Origin: Gammaproteobacteria bacterium | Lineage (GTDB): Bacteria; Pseudomonadota; Gammaproteobacteria; Chromatiales; Chromatiaceae | Reading direction: 5' to 3' | Length of the DNA stretch: 64,000 nucleotides | Assembly (NCBI GenBank): GCA_030148485.1 | Contig: JASBTJ010000042.1 | Span: 1-64,000 of the forward strand | Shown: positions 26,882 through 36,416 of the stretch, piece by piece | Layout: each line of letters starts with the position of its first letter | How positions within the stretch are numbered: the first letter of the stretch is position 1 | Made by a program: the position numbers and the translations under genes | Notes under the pieces: model-generated | The model's input: the letters and a program-made list of their open reading frames with translations, nothing else | What the model was told of the DNA's origin: nothing | The model's database searches: none

Positions 26882-27005
26882 GGCGCCTCCTTTATATAGT
26901 TCTTATCTCCTTCCCGAAGGGTACCCGCAAGCGCCACCCTACTCAATATGATTAGGACAGCATGATCTTTTTGAGTCGGCTGAGAATGCTTTTCCCATGC
27001 TGGCG

Positions 27006-28166
27006 CTATGCGTACCGTGAAGCCACAACCCGCAGCGTCGGAGAAGCAAGCTCTTTTGGTGGTTCCGCGATCTTGTCGAGCTGTCTCGCCATATGGGCGA
27101 TCTCTGCGTCCGCGTAGTGGCCTGTGACCCCGCCTGCGGAGCTATGACCGAGAATTGCGGCGATATCGAGTTCGGGGACCTCTGCAGCTCTGGCCCGTCT
27201 AGCGACGGTGTGGCGGATATCATGCACCCGAAGTCTTCGAAACTCTTCCGGGCAAGGCATGCCGAATACCTGTTCGTAACGCTGGGCAGCTCGCGCAACG
27301 GCGTTCAGCCAGCCGTCGTTACGCAGGGTGCACATGGCTCGTCCTTGGTAGGTGAACACGTGATCTCCCTCCCTGCTCTCCCATTGTTCCTGGACGATGC
27401 GCTGCGCAACTGTATTCAAGGCAACGCAGCGTGCCCGTTTGTTTTTCTGTGCGCTGGCCGGGATGAGAAAATACCTAAGACCAGAATCTGGTAACTGACG
27501 CAATTGAGACCAGGTCAACCCGCAGATCTCACTGTCTCTAAGGCCAGTGTTCAGCCCGAAGAGCACCGGCGCCTTCAAGTGTTCCGGTAGCAATGGGAGG
27601 AGCATGCGCTGTTCCGCCCATCCGATTGGATACGGCAACCGAGCGTCGGTAACGCTGTGAAGTGGGATGTGTGGCACCGCTGCAAGCCAATAACGGCCGT
27701 CTGCTTTTTTCCACTCCCGCCCACATTTGCGCAAGATCAGCCCTATCAAGGACAGATATCCATTGATCGTATTGCCCTTGCGACCTTCAACAAGAAGGTG
27801 CTCAACGAAAGGCTGGATTGAAAACGCATCGATGGCGTCGAGTCTCTGATCGGCAAGGAAGGGGAAAATACGCGCCAGCTTACCTGCATCTTTGGTGAGT
27901 TCTTTGCGGGTGCTCGTAAGTAGGTGGCGGACAGCCGCATCCCGAAATGTCAGCTCAGCCGACATATCCAGGACTGGAATCCCTTTAAGCCAGTTTTCAA
28001 GCCAGCGCTCTGCACCCTCACGGGTTTTCTCTCCCGTCGAGTAGTGAACCCTCCGTCCTCGGATCTGCTTGTTGATGTAGTAGTAACCGCTCTTCTTGTG
28101 CTTATACAGGCCTTTGAGACGTTTTTTCGGCACGGGTCGCTTCCTCACGATTGATGAGGACAGCAT
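27006..28166 (-). CDS. Tyrosine recombinase/phage-type integrase
   Basis: 386 residues with a complete catalytic set: Arg in GLNTGLRDSEICGLTW, His-x-x-Arg-His in VHDIRHTVARRA, and His...Tyr in LGHSSAGGVTGHYAD. A basic N-terminus (KRLKGLYKHKKSGYYYI) resembles an arm-binding domain. It is the last gene of a four-gene recombinase operon, ten bases after the 791-residue gene. The spacer to the WYL gene (26,882-27,005) probably contains the operon end and the WYL promoter. Confidence 0.88.
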   Translation of the reverse strand: MLSSSIVRKRPVPKKRLKGLYKHKKSGYYYINKQIRGRRVHYSTGEKTREGAERWLENWLKGIPVLDMSAELTFRDAAVRHLLTSTRKELTKDAGKLARIFPFLADQRLDAIDAFSIQPFVEHLLVEGRKGNTINGYLSLIGLILRKCGREWKKADGRYWLAAVPHIPLHSVTDARLPYPIGWAEQRMLLPLLPEHLKAPVLFGLNTGLRDSEICGLTWSQLRQLPDSGLRYFLIPASAQKNKRARCVALNTVAQRIVQEQWESREGDHVFTYQGRAMCTLRNDGWLNAVARAAQRYEQVFGMPCPEEFRRLRVHDIRHTVARRARAAEVPELDIAAILGHSSAGGVTGHYADAEIAHMARQLDKIAEPPKELASPTLRVVASRYA

Positions 28167-28176
28167 CGCTCGACCA

Positions 28177-30552
28177 TCAGGTTTCCAAAATCTTCACCGG
28201 TCCGCCACTCAGGCGCAGACGCATCAGCTTACCCAGATCCTGCAGTGTTACGTCACGGGTCAGACCAGCGCTTCCAAGCCGTTGGTAGATCTGCGATCGG
28301 CTGATATCGAGGAGATACCCCAATTCTTTCAATGCGAGCGGCCGAGATTCACGCCCAAGGTAGGCAGCGAGAATCAGATCGAGGACATGGAGATAGTGAC
28401 GTAACGTCACATCAGGTCCCGAATGGCCCATGAAGCACGCCAGGTTGTACATGCCCTCGACGCTGTCGGGAATGTCCAGATCACCCGACACATGAACAAG
28501 GCGGGCCAATGCCTGTTGCCGCTCCTGATCGAATTCCGGGCTCTGGAATCCCTTCATGCCATCCAGCAGTGACGGGAGTCGCATGGCCTCTGCCGCGAGC
28601 AGTGACCAATTAGGTGGGCAATGCCGCAGCCAATGAATCACGGCGCGCGGGTCTCCGGTGACCTGTTTCAAGATCGCACCGACGAGATTGGTGGTATGCG
28701 CGTACTTGGCGACTCGGTCGCTTTCTGCGGAGGTCGTGAACAGCAACGCGGTAATCGCGTTTCCCGATTCCTGGCAGCGCCGCTGATACCATGAACGAAG
28801 GATATGCAGCTCTTCCTCACTGAGCCGTGGGAGGGGAACCATTCGGATCGCGTTGTAGGTCTTTAGCGAGTGATTGTGCTCTCGCACCAGCAGCATGGCC
28901 TGACCGTGCCACTGGATATCGCCGATGACCAGGTTCATCAATTCAAAACGTCTTAAGCCGAGAATCGTCGACAGTATCGCGATAACGAGAACCATCTGTA
29001 CCCGGCGGTCATCGTGTCGCAAAGCCGGGTGGACTCTTATTGCCATCTTCAAGCGCGCGTATTCCGCCGGCGTGACAAGCACCGGCCTTCCATTACTCCC
29101 CTCCCGCGTGTAGCCGTCGATATCCGTGTAGTCGATTGCTGGCGCCACGCCCCTGTCGACAAGAAAGTCATGAAACAACCGAATAGTGCGTGATAGGCGA
29201 TGTCTTCGCCCTACAGAGCGTCCGGCCAAGTACCGCTCATAAGCATCTGTCCAGCTATCTTCATCCAGGGTCGATAAAGAAGTCCCCGGTTCCAGCAAAT
29301 CTCCGAGCTCACAAAGGGCGCTCAGTTCACCCGCAATCGTGGCTGCGCCTCGTCCGCGATTGTTCGACCGCATCGTGTCTAGGCGCTCCTTTGCCCAGCG
29401 CAAAATCGCATTGGACAGCGGCACATCGGCATCACCGTGTGTTGACTGGCATGATGCCTCGATCGCTTTCTTTAGCTTGGTCACCGATGGCTTTGGTTGG
29501 TCTATCGCCTTCTGACCGGCGTACGCGATGATGTCTTTAATAGCACGCCAGTCGTCGTGCCGTGCTGTTGCTGGCCCTTTACTCGACACACGGCCTCGCT
29601 TGATAGGCGGCGGACCGCAAGGACAATCCTCGTAGATCCTAACAAGGTTGTACTGATCGACACCCACGCCGAAGTGCCATCGCTGAGCATAGGTAACGAT
29701 GTATGGCGGAATTCCCGAGTGAAGAAGCACATACGCCATCCAGCCACACAGCCTCTTGAATGTGACGCGCGCACCGGTTTTTGTCGGTGATCCGAGGCCT
29801 TTCCTGAGGCTTTTGAGGAGCTTCATGCTGGAGCCATCGCCATCGCGCCCAGGGAACAAACGATTCCCGACGTGCTCCCTCCACAGATCGATCAACAGGA
29901 AAGTCACCGGATGAAGATACACACGCCGGACCGGCTGCTCTAAGAGCACACGGCTGCCTGGATCGCCTGGACTTAGCGGCACATCTAAGAACACCCCTTT
30001 CGCGGTAACGGTGATTTCTCTTAGATCCGCCTGCGCGAGCCGTTTCAGCAGTGCCGCATCTAGCAATCCGCTATGACGCATAATCGAATACACGATCTGG
30101 CTGCACAGAATGTTTTTCCTCCGCGCCGTCCAACGCGTTACCTTGCCTGCGGCCATCGCTTTCCAGAAGGCTCTGTCGAGGGCTTCGAGGTAGACTTTCC
30201 CGGCCGCATTGAACGGCGTATGCGGCGAAGAAGCCCGTCTCAGCGGCACACTGTAGGGTGTTATCGGCATCCACCATGTGCGCAGCTCATTGCCCGTCTC
30301 AATGACACAGGCGAGCACCTTCTCCTGCTGCATGACCGCCAACGCGTCCGGCTGCGCTCGCAAGTGGGAAAGGACTACCTGCCTTTTCTCGATATCATCA
30401 TCAAGCCCATGCTGAAACTTTGCCATTTCTGGCCAATGCGTTTTTAGAAGCGCTCTCACGTTGGTGACGGCCTCTATTGCCGCTGGCTCTTGTCCTGCCT
30501 TTCGGGCCACGATCTCCCACCCGCTCGCCATCGCCATGTTCACGTGCTCCAT
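28177..30552 (-). CDS. Large tyrosine recombinase (GMT integrase GmtZ-like)
   Basis: 791 residues, about twice the size of an ordinary integrase. The catalytic half lies at the C-terminus: Arg in TILGLRRFELMNLVIG (~535), His-x-x-Arg-His in VIHWLRHCPPNW (~640), and His/Tyr in FMGHSGPDVTLRHYLH (~700-720). The N-terminal ~400 residues are unique. It starts two bases after the 855-residue recombinase gene. Size and order are reminiscent of GmtZ of gamma-mobile-trio elements. That subtype call is from memory of the family and is less sure than 'tyrosine recombinase'. Confidence 0.72.
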   Translation of the reverse strand: MEHVNMAMASGWEIVARKAGQEPAAIEAVTNVRALLKTHWPEMAKFQHGLDDDIEKRQVVLSHLRAQPDALAVMQQEKVLACVIETGNELRTWWMPITPYSVPLRRASSPHTPFNAAGKVYLEALDRAFWKAMAAGKVTRWTARRKNILCSQIVYSIMRHSGLLDAALLKRLAQADLREITVTAKGVFLDVPLSPGDPGSRVLLEQPVRRVYLHPVTFLLIDLWREHVGNRLFPGRDGDGSSMKLLKSLRKGLGSPTKTGARVTFKRLCGWMAYVLLHSGIPPYIVTYAQRWHFGVGVDQYNLVRIYEDCPCGPPPIKRGRVSSKGPATARHDDWRAIKDIIAYAGQKAIDQPKPSVTKLKKAIEASCQSTHGDADVPLSNAILRWAKERLDTMRSNNRGRGAATIAGELSALCELGDLLEPGTSLSTLDEDSWTDAYERYLAGRSVGRRHRLSRTIRLFHDFLVDRGVAPAIDYTDIDGYTREGSNGRPVLVTPAEYARLKMAIRVHPALRHDDRRVQMVLVIAILSTILGLRRFELMNLVIGDIQWHGQAMLLVREHNHSLKTYNAIRMVPLPRLSEEELHILRSWYQRRCQESGNAITALLFTTSAESDRVAKYAHTTNLVGAILKQVTGDPRAVIHWLRHCPPNWSLLAAEAMRLPSLLDGMKGFQSPEFDQERQQALARLVHVSGDLDIPDSVEGMYNLACFMGHSGPDVTLRHYLHVLDLILAAYLGRESRPLALKELGYLLDISRSQIYQRLGSAGLTRDVTLQDLGKLMRLRLSGGPVKILET

Positions 30553-30554
30553 CG

Positions 30555-33122
30555 TTAAACCCGCTCGAAGCCCAGCTGCGCCACCATCTGCATGATCTGC
30601 CGACGCATGCGCTCGGCATACTCATCGAGAGAGAGACGGGAATACGGCGACCACGGACCGATATCTGCGGCGACGTGTCCCATGACCCCGAGTATCAAGG
30701 GAAATGGCACTCTGCGGGCATGTAGCCAGGACGCAAGATAATGACGGTGCGCATTCGCCGGGAACGCGAATATTTCGGATAGCATGCTCCTGAAAGCCTC
30801 GACGGAAAGTGGTGACGCGGTGTGCGCACAAAAGAGCGTGAACGCACCGGCGTAGTCCTGCCGCTCGCGTTTCTCGGCCTCTCTGTTCGGGGAAGGGATA
30901 AAGATCGATCCCAGTTCCCGCATGGCCCGCGAGACACCTGTAATGCTCACGATTAGCGATGCGTGTTTTTCTTGCAGTGCGACGAGCTCTTGATGCTGCT
31001 GCGAACAACCCGGTGTGAAAGTGACAATTCGCGCGTGCGAATAGTCCGCGAAGTCCTTATCCGAGATCACACCGACGCCCGTGGCGCTGACCAGATCCGT
31101 GGTGTGCGGGAACATGGCTTTCACCACCCGATACCCGCTTTCCACGACCATTCGGTATCCCATGTAGATCGTCCGCGTGTTCAGCGCCGCAAATACATCG
31201 CCTTCTCGGCCTTCACGCAGACCCTGACGCGCACTTGAGCGCAGCTCATCCACGACGCCCCGTAGCGCAGCCTTTGTCGGCACACGCCGAGATCCCACGA
31301 AGCAGCCGTAATAGCGCTGCTTAACATCGCGCCCGAAAGGAAGTACCGGACCAACATCCACGGTCTGAGGCAGATCGCTAAGCACTTGCTGATAGTCCGC
31401 AACCAGAGACGGGACAGACAGCGCGGCATATGCGGCCGGGACCCGCGTGACAGGATCCAGAGTGCCCACCAAAAAGCTCGCTCGTAAGCGACCGACGGCA
31501 GGCAGCGCTGCGGCGGAACGATAGAGATACTGCTGGATTCGAGATCGTGTCAGGCGCGTCAGACGCTGGTCATTGGCAGCGCGCAAGACCCGTTTGATCC
31601 GGGTTTGCGCCTGTTCCGGCGAGGCGGCAGAAATCGGGAACAATAGCTTCTTATGCGACGACCCTTTCTTACCGGAACCCAGCACGACGGTCTTCAGTCG
31701 CTGAGCGAGAGAGGACGGGACAGGGAGCGGGAGAACACGCGACACGTTTCTCCCCATGCCCGGGGCCACGGCATGACCGAGCGGCGGATGAACGCCAAAG
31801 TCGGCGACGACCAAGAGGGCGTGACTTTCTACGGACCAGTGTATGGTTTCGATTTCGACGGTCTCGCCTGGCAAACCAGCGGTGTAGGTCGCCCTTAAAA
31901 GCTGGTCGATGCTGCGTCCTGTGAGAAAAGACAGCTCAACTAGCGCGGCCAGTTCCGCGGCCTCCTGGCGTTCGCCCGCGCTCCCGCCACCAGCCACCTC
32001 ATCCCACTGGGTTAGAACGTCTTCGTACAGCACGCGAAGGTCCGTCCCTGTCAAACGCTCGTAGCTGAGCGGCGCCAGGCTGAGCTGCTTGGTAAGAGCC
32101 CGTTTTTGCTGACGCACGTGCCATTCGTAGTCACACCGCGAGTAGAACCCCGTGGATAGACCCGCCTTGTCTGCGGCAGCGACATCCTGCGTGGATGCGA
32201 ACTCCCCGCCAGACAGCCCCAGCGCCCTCGACTTCCCGCCCGAATCGGTCGGGTTGGACTCAGTGATCCGAAAAAACGACACCTTAGGACGAGGTTTCGC
32301 TTCCGTCATACCGACCACTGGAATATCGAATGGCACGGCTTCGACGTGCTTGCGCCGCACGCCAACAGGCGCGCTATCTCTGGACTTTGTCGATCCAGAC
32401 GCCCTTCCTGCGCCAAGATGAGGAGTTTTGCATGCGCGGTCGCTTTGATTCTTACCGACCACGATGTCGAAAAACCGCCGCAGCGGGGTCACGAGCTTTC
32501 GGTACGCGCTATGTGCCGTGCTTTTCTCGAGGGCCTGCAATATCGCCTGAAATGCATCAGCCGATCGGCCCGCACCACCCAGCCGCTCACCGATGACCTT
32601 GCGTAGGTCGTCGTACTCGGTGTGTCCCGCGCGTCTGAGCTCTCGCGCCCAGGCATCACGTTGGGATCCAGTGACATCCTCCAGAAGATGAAGAGCTAGG
32701 AGACCATGGGCCTGCAACAGGCGGTATACACCGCATTCGCTCGACGATTCATGGAAGAGCAACGCGTAGATCGGGCGGCTTTGGTATAGATCTGTCACAC
32801 GTGCGTCAGTCCATTGCGGATCGACATAGAACGACTCACTCGTCGCTACGATCGCCTGTTTGCACCCCAGTATTTCAGTAGCAATTGCTAGCCATTCAGA
32901 CACCTCACCGCGGCTTACTGGCCGGCATATCGCGAGGAGCTCGTCGCGTAGACTGACGAGGTTCTGAAGCACATTCAGCAAGCCTCTCAGGTCACTGCGG
33001 TCCGCCTCGATTACGTTCAGAAGCACGTTCAGTTCGTACTCGGTCACCCCTTCCAGGTCATCGTGGACGAGCACTGACTTCACCGTCTGATAGTTCGCAT
33101 CACCGCGTTTAACCTTCTTCAT
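30555..33122 (-). CDS. Very large divergent tyrosine recombinase-like protein (GmtY-like)
   Basis: 855 residues. A possible box I Arg lies in FLTGRSIDQLLRATY (~400). The C-terminal motif block NAHRHYLASWLHARR, LGVMGH and SPYSRL supplies the His-Arg-His...His...Tyr pattern at about 795-840, in a deviant form. The long middle and N-terminal parts are not recognised. It overlaps the upstream 234-residue gene by 14 bases and nearly touches the next recombinase. In gamma-mobile-trio nomenclature it would be the Y protein, which is inference from layout. Confidence 0.62.
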   Translation of the reverse strand: MKKVKRGDANYQTVKSVLVHDDLEGVTEYELNVLLNVIEADRSDLRGLLNVLQNLVSLRDELLAICRPVSRGEVSEWLAIATEILGCKQAIVATSESFYVDPQWTDARVTDLYQSRPIYALLFHESSSECGVYRLLQAHGLLALHLLEDVTGSQRDAWARELRRAGHTEYDDLRKVIGERLGGAGRSADAFQAILQALEKSTAHSAYRKLVTPLRRFFDIVVGKNQSDRACKTPHLGAGRASGSTKSRDSAPVGVRRKHVEAVPFDIPVVGMTEAKPRPKVSFFRITESNPTDSGGKSRALGLSGGEFASTQDVAAADKAGLSTGFYSRCDYEWHVRQQKRALTKQLSLAPLSYERLTGTDLRVLYEDVLTQWDEVAGGGSAGERQEAAELAALVELSFLTGRSIDQLLRATYTAGLPGETVEIETIHWSVESHALLVVADFGVHPPLGHAVAPGMGRNVSRVLPLPVPSSLAQRLKTVVLGSGKKGSSHKKLLFPISAASPEQAQTRIKRVLRAANDQRLTRLTRSRIQQYLYRSAAALPAVGRLRASFLVGTLDPVTRVPAAYAALSVPSLVADYQQVLSDLPQTVDVGPVLPFGRDVKQRYYGCFVGSRRVPTKAALRGVVDELRSSARQGLREGREGDVFAALNTRTIYMGYRMVVESGYRVVKAMFPHTTDLVSATGVGVISDKDFADYSHARIVTFTPGCSQQHQELVALQEKHASLIVSITGVSRAMRELGSIFIPSPNREAEKRERQDYAGAFTLFCAHTASPLSVEAFRSMLSEIFAFPANAHRHYLASWLHARRVPFPLILGVMGHVAADIGPWSPYSRLSLDEYAERMRRQIMQMVAQLGFERV

Positions 33123-33813
33123 GGCGGATCTCCTTTTTTCGGATCCGGCGTGCGTCGTAGCCCGCGCCCGCCTGGTGGGCCGGGAGCGACCCCTTCTTCT
33201 TGTTCCGGTGAGCGATCGCCAGCTGCTTCTTTTTTTCGTTCTCGATCTTTTTATTGAGCGCCCAGATTTGGTTAGGTGAACTACCGACCGCTCGGAAGAG
33301 ATCGCTGATCGTGTCGCCTTCGATGATCATGGTCACCGCTTTTTTGAGGTAATGGCCGACCCTGAGCAGTTGGGCCAAATAGCTTGTCTTGGCACCCCGC
33401 AAGAGATAGTCGCCACAGACGTCGCTGTGCGCCCATGCCTTCTCCTGGGTCTGGGTCACGCCGTCCACCACGAGGACAGGCAGCGTGTTCAGGAGAGGCG
33501 CCAGTTCCGGCGTCGCCGCTCGGTAATCGACCAGCAGCGTCAGGGTGTCGAGATTGAAAATGGGTTGAAAGCGCACTCCGCCAGGCTCGCCCTTCGCCTT
33601 GACCTCAATCACACCGACGGGATGCTTGATCAGCTGTCGGCGAACCTCCGCAATGGCCAGCGTCCCCACGTGGCGCAGCGGTCGCTCCAAAAAGCGTCGG
33701 ATCTTCGCGGCCCGCTGCTGTGCCTCAGAAGCGGGACCGATCTGACTGATCGGTACGAGACGGATAGCCAACTGGCCTTCGTCCGCCTGACCAGGAATTT
33801 TGTTCTTGCTCAT
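33109..33813 (-). CDS. Small helper protein of the recombinase operon (GmtX-like?)
   Basis: 234 residues with a good ribosome site (AGGTGAGGC). A stretch GDTISDLFRAVGSSPNQIWA (~170-190) looks like a helix-turn-helix. The C-terminus (KKKQLAIAHRNKKKGS and on) is very basic, so DNA binding is likely. It is the first gene of the operon and overlaps the next. I recognise no ordinary integrase helper. By order it would correspond to the X protein of a gamma-mobile-trio, a family of unknown biochemical role. Confidence 0.55.
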   Translation of the reverse strand: MSKNKIPGQADEGQLAIRLVPISQIGPASEAQQRAAKIRRFLERPLRHVGTLAIAEVRRQLIKHPVGVIEVKAKGEPGGVRFQPIFNLDTLTLLVDYRAATPELAPLLNTLPVLVVDGVTQTQEKAWAHSDVCGDYLLRGAKTSYLAQLLRVGHYLKKAVTMIIEGDTISDLFRAVGSSPNQIWALNKKIENEKKKQLAIAHRNKKKGSLPAHQAGAGYDARRIRKKEIRHEEG

Positions 33814-33912
33814 GCCTCACCTGCAACTCAGCGACTCAGATCACTTGACTGCAGGGCGGGAAAGGTTCCCGGAAAGTCGGTTGCCATTTGCATCGCATTT
33901 GATGGGCAGGCC

Positions 33913-33928
33913 ATCGAATATTTTCGAT
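33913..33928. promoter_or_regulatory. Palindrome upstream of the recombinase operon
   Basis: ATCGAA (33913-33918) and TTCGAT (33923-33928) are perfect inverted arms around TATT, 100 bases upstream of the first gene. The position suits an operator or a recombinase-binding site. No experimental counterpart is known to me. Confidence 0.4.
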
Positions 33929-34256
33929 ACCCCACTTAGCGAGAGACCGGGTCCAGGGCGCGCCCGGCATATGAGGAATGCGTAAAAGGAAATAAACCGC
34001 CGGTCTGATCAATACAGAAAATCTGTGCTGCGATCGTCCGGCACTGCCCCTAATCCGAAGGTACAGATTATGTGTGCACAGGCTGTCCGGCAGTCACGGC
34101 TCACTCGACGCATGGCCGCCGTGACCCCGACTCGCCATTGCCCATCATCCCGGGTCGCCATCGCTCTGAAAATGTAGGCCGACCCTGAGGATTTACCGAG
34201 GGTAGGTCGCCGTCCCCGGGCACGAACATAATCTCCGGGGTGCACGGGCGGGACGT

Positions 34257-34338
34257 AACATCCAGGGCAAACAAGGACTACCTAAACGCGCGTTTTTTCG
34301 GCGTTTGGTGCCGCAACATCCAGGGTGAACAAGACCCA
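34257..34338 (+). repeat. Pair of imperfect direct repeats, possible recombinase arm sites
   Basis: AACATCCAGGG is followed by CAAACAAG at 34257-34275 and by TGAACAAG at 34315-34333. The two copies are 58 bases apart and share the following AC-rich bases. Spaced, same-orientation repeats beside a recombinase operon are typical of arm-type or transposase binding sites. They may equally be leftovers of a longer array. Confidence 0.45.
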
Positions 34339-34604
34339 TCAAAAGCTGACGTTTCTAGCACCTACCTCAGCCTCTTCCCACGTCAACGCGCGTCGGGATA
34401 GTCGGCCCACCGGGACCGCGTGCGGGCTCCGACAACCCATTAGGATGGCATCTCGAGGTCGTCAATTGGCGGATGGCCTATCCCCCAGTTATTTCCTGTC
34501 CACCAAAAACGAGCGTGGACATAAAAAAATTGTTTTTAGGCCATTTTGGAAATCCTGCACTGGCACTACACATAGGGCATCCACGTAACCACGGAGCCTG
34601 TGCG

Positions 34605-34910
34605 ATGACCGATGAACTGACCCAACAAGTGACCTACTCCGCTCTGCAGACCGTCGAAAAGGTCACCCGCCGCACCCTGCTGCGATTCGCAGTCGGTGAG
34701 CATGGGGGGGACTTCCAGCGGCTCGTCCCCTCGTGGCGCTTCGACAACCACCAGTTCGTCGTCGAGCTGCTGCTAGAAGTCTTCGATATCGAATTCCTGG
34801 CACTGCCTGACATCGAGGAGCGCCTCACAAAGATCGTCACGAACCTCGTGACGATGAGCTGGGCCTACCCGTTCGAACGGACGCCGGGCGACAAGACCGT
34901 TATGCACTGA
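34605..34910 (+). CDS. Small hypothetical protein
   Basis: 101 residues from ATG 34605, with GGAG nine bases upstream. The in-frame reading back to 34473 has no ribosome site. The protein is soluble and mildly acidic, with the segment LLRFAVGEHGGDFQRLVPSW and a tail WAYPFERTPGDKTVMH. I recognise no family. It precedes an excisionase/integrase pair and may be cargo of that element. Confidence 0.45.
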   Translation: MTDELTQQVTYSALQTVEKVTRRTLLRFAVGEHGGDFQRLVPSWRFDNHQFVVELLLEVFDIEFLALPDIEERLTKIVTNLVTMSWAYPFERTPGDKTVMH

Positions 34911-35055
34911 TCGCCGGGCATGGGCCGCGGGGGTTTATGTGACTCAACCGCTAAAAAGTGGCGAAAGATCCGCACTTCGCGTCTCAAAACGCCGCGGTTC
35001 TTTCCCGGCCAAACCTCTTCATGGGCGAAGCATCACGTGATGAGGAGCTTGGCAG

Positions 35056-35328
35056 ATGCAGACCGACACAAATCCCTTGAACTACGTCCTGTTATCGAAG
35101 CTGGCTGAATTGAGCGGGTACAGCGAGAAGGCGCTGCGCCAAAAGATTAGCAAGGGCCAGTTTATCGAGGGCACGCACTACATCAGGTCGCCCGACGGCC
35201 GTATCCATTTTCATCTACAGAGGTATCAAGATTGGCTGACAAACGCCTCCCAAAAGGGATCTCCCAGCACTACGGAAAGCTACGGATTTCCTTCCAATAT
35301 TGCGGATCACGATGTCGTGAAACTCTAG
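35056..35328 (+). CDS. Excisionase-like DNA-binding protein
   Basis: 90 residues with an AGGAG ribosome site eight bases before the ATG. The region LSKLAELSGYSEKALRQKIS, then GQFIEGTHYI and GRIHFHLQRYQDWL, is the MerR-like winged helix of phage excisionases (DUF3850/AlpA-like group). Such proteins bend DNA at attachment sites and bias recombination towards excision. The last ~97 bases overlap the integrase gene, an arrangement also seen in other phage-type islands. Confidence 0.75.
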   Translation: MQTDTNPLNYVLLSKLAELSGYSEKALRQKISKGQFIEGTHYIRSPDGRIHFHLQRYQDWLTNASQKGSPSTTESYGFPSNIADHDVVKL

Positions 35329-36416
35329 ACCTATCACCGACGACAGAGAACATTCGCACCGCCGTGAAGATGCGCGATGAAATCATCGCCAAGATCAAGG
35401 TAGGAGTCTTCAACTACTACGACTACTTTCCGGACTCGAAAAGCGCCGAAAAGTACGGGCCAAAGCCTCACTCGCGCGATGTGACATTTGGCCAAGTCGC
35501 CCAAAGATGGCTGGCCGGCCACGACCATATCGTGAAGTCGACCCGCACCGGCTACAAGAACGTGCTCAACCGATACTGGATGCCCAGGTTGGCCCGCATG
35601 CCTATCCGTGCCATCACAGGAGCCGTGTTAAAAGAAGTCATTGCTTCCTACACATGGCGGAATGCCAAGACGCGCAACAATGCCTTCTCACCGGTGCGGA
35701 TGATCTTTGAAGAGGCTTTCTACGACGGGATCATTGATACCAACCCGGCGGCTCGTGTGCGTTCGTCAAAGACACAAAACAAGCCACCAGATCCACTCAC
35801 GCTCGCTGAGGTCAATCTCCTCCTGGACCACATGGCAGAGCAGCTTCCTCCTGAGATTCATGCTTATTTCGAGGTCGCCATTTTCACCGGACTCCGAACT
35901 TCGGAACAGCTGGCTGTTCTCTGGAGTGACATTGACTGGGTTGCCAAAACCATCAAGATCGACAAAGCGAAGGTGATGAAGGAGGTCAAAGGGACAAAGA
36001 CATGCCAAGTCCGCGACGTCGAACTGAACAGCCGTGCGCTTTCTGCCTTGAAGCGACTGCGTCAGCTCTATCCAGACAATGAGGGCGAGGTGTTCATCGA
36101 CCCGATCACTGGATCTCCGTTCGTAGACGACAAGCCTCCAAGGCTCCAATGGTACGCAGCGCTCGACGCTGTAGGCCTGAGGCGGCGAGTTCCTTACCAG
36201 TGTCGCCACACGTTCGCGACGCTGAACTTGACCGCCGGAGCCAACCCAATGTGGCTAGCACGCCAGCTCGGTCACACGACAATGAAGATGCTACTGAGCA
36301 CATATTCACGATGGATAGACGGGGTGGATGCAAGAAAGGAGCTGTCGAGGCTCGAGACGTATATGTCGGGGCAGTCGTCGGGACAGGCTGGGGACAAGGA
36401 GGAGTCCGAAGAATAG
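35232..36416 (+). CDS. Phage-type tyrosine integrase (DUF3596 arm domain)
   Basis: 394 residues from a TTG with AGAGG just upstream. The N-terminus (LPKGISQHYGKLRISFQYCG, then TLDLSPTTENIRTA) is the DUF3596 arm-binding domain. Catalytic residues are Arg in IFTGLRTSEQLAVLW, His-x-x-Arg-His altered to YQCRHTFATLNL, and His/Tyr in LGHTTMKMLLSTYSRW. It overlaps the excisionase gene. Its attachment site is probably nearby, but I cannot identify it in 34,000-35,050 or 36,417-36,825. Confidence 0.88.
   Translation: MADKRLPKGISQHYGKLRISFQYCGSRCRETLDLSPTTENIRTAVKMRDEIIAKIKVGVFNYYDYFPDSKSAEKYGPKPHSRDVTFGQVAQRWLAGHDHIVKSTRTGYKNVLNRYWMPRLARMPIRAITGAVLKEVIASYTWRNAKTRNNAFSPVRMIFEEAFYDGIIDTNPAARVRSSKTQNKPPDPLTLAEVNLLLDHMAEQLPPEIHAYFEVAIFTGLRTSEQLAVLWSDIDWVAKTIKIDKAKVMKEVKGTKTCQVRDVELNSRALSALKRLRQLYPDNEGEVFIDPITGSPFVDDKPPRLQWYAALDAVGLRRRVPYQCRHTFATLNLTAGANPMWLARQLGHTTMKMLLSTYSRWIDGVDARKELSRLETYMSGQSSGQAGDKEESEE

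Larger units (their letters stand above)
33814..34604. other. 791-bp gene-free region upstream of the recombinase operon
   Basis: I see no credible gene. It holds a palindrome at 33913-33928, a pair of direct repeats at 34257-34337 and GTCCGGCA at two places near 34036 and 34087. The composition resembles a control and recombination region rather than coding DNA. If the operon is a mobility module, one end of the element should lie here. Confidence 0.45.

Noticed and set aside
33352-33939. Long plus-strand ORF antisense to the recombinase helper gene
   Set aside because: No ribosome site, Arg/Gln-rich composition, and it mirrors the well-initiated minus-strand gene. It is a shadow frame.
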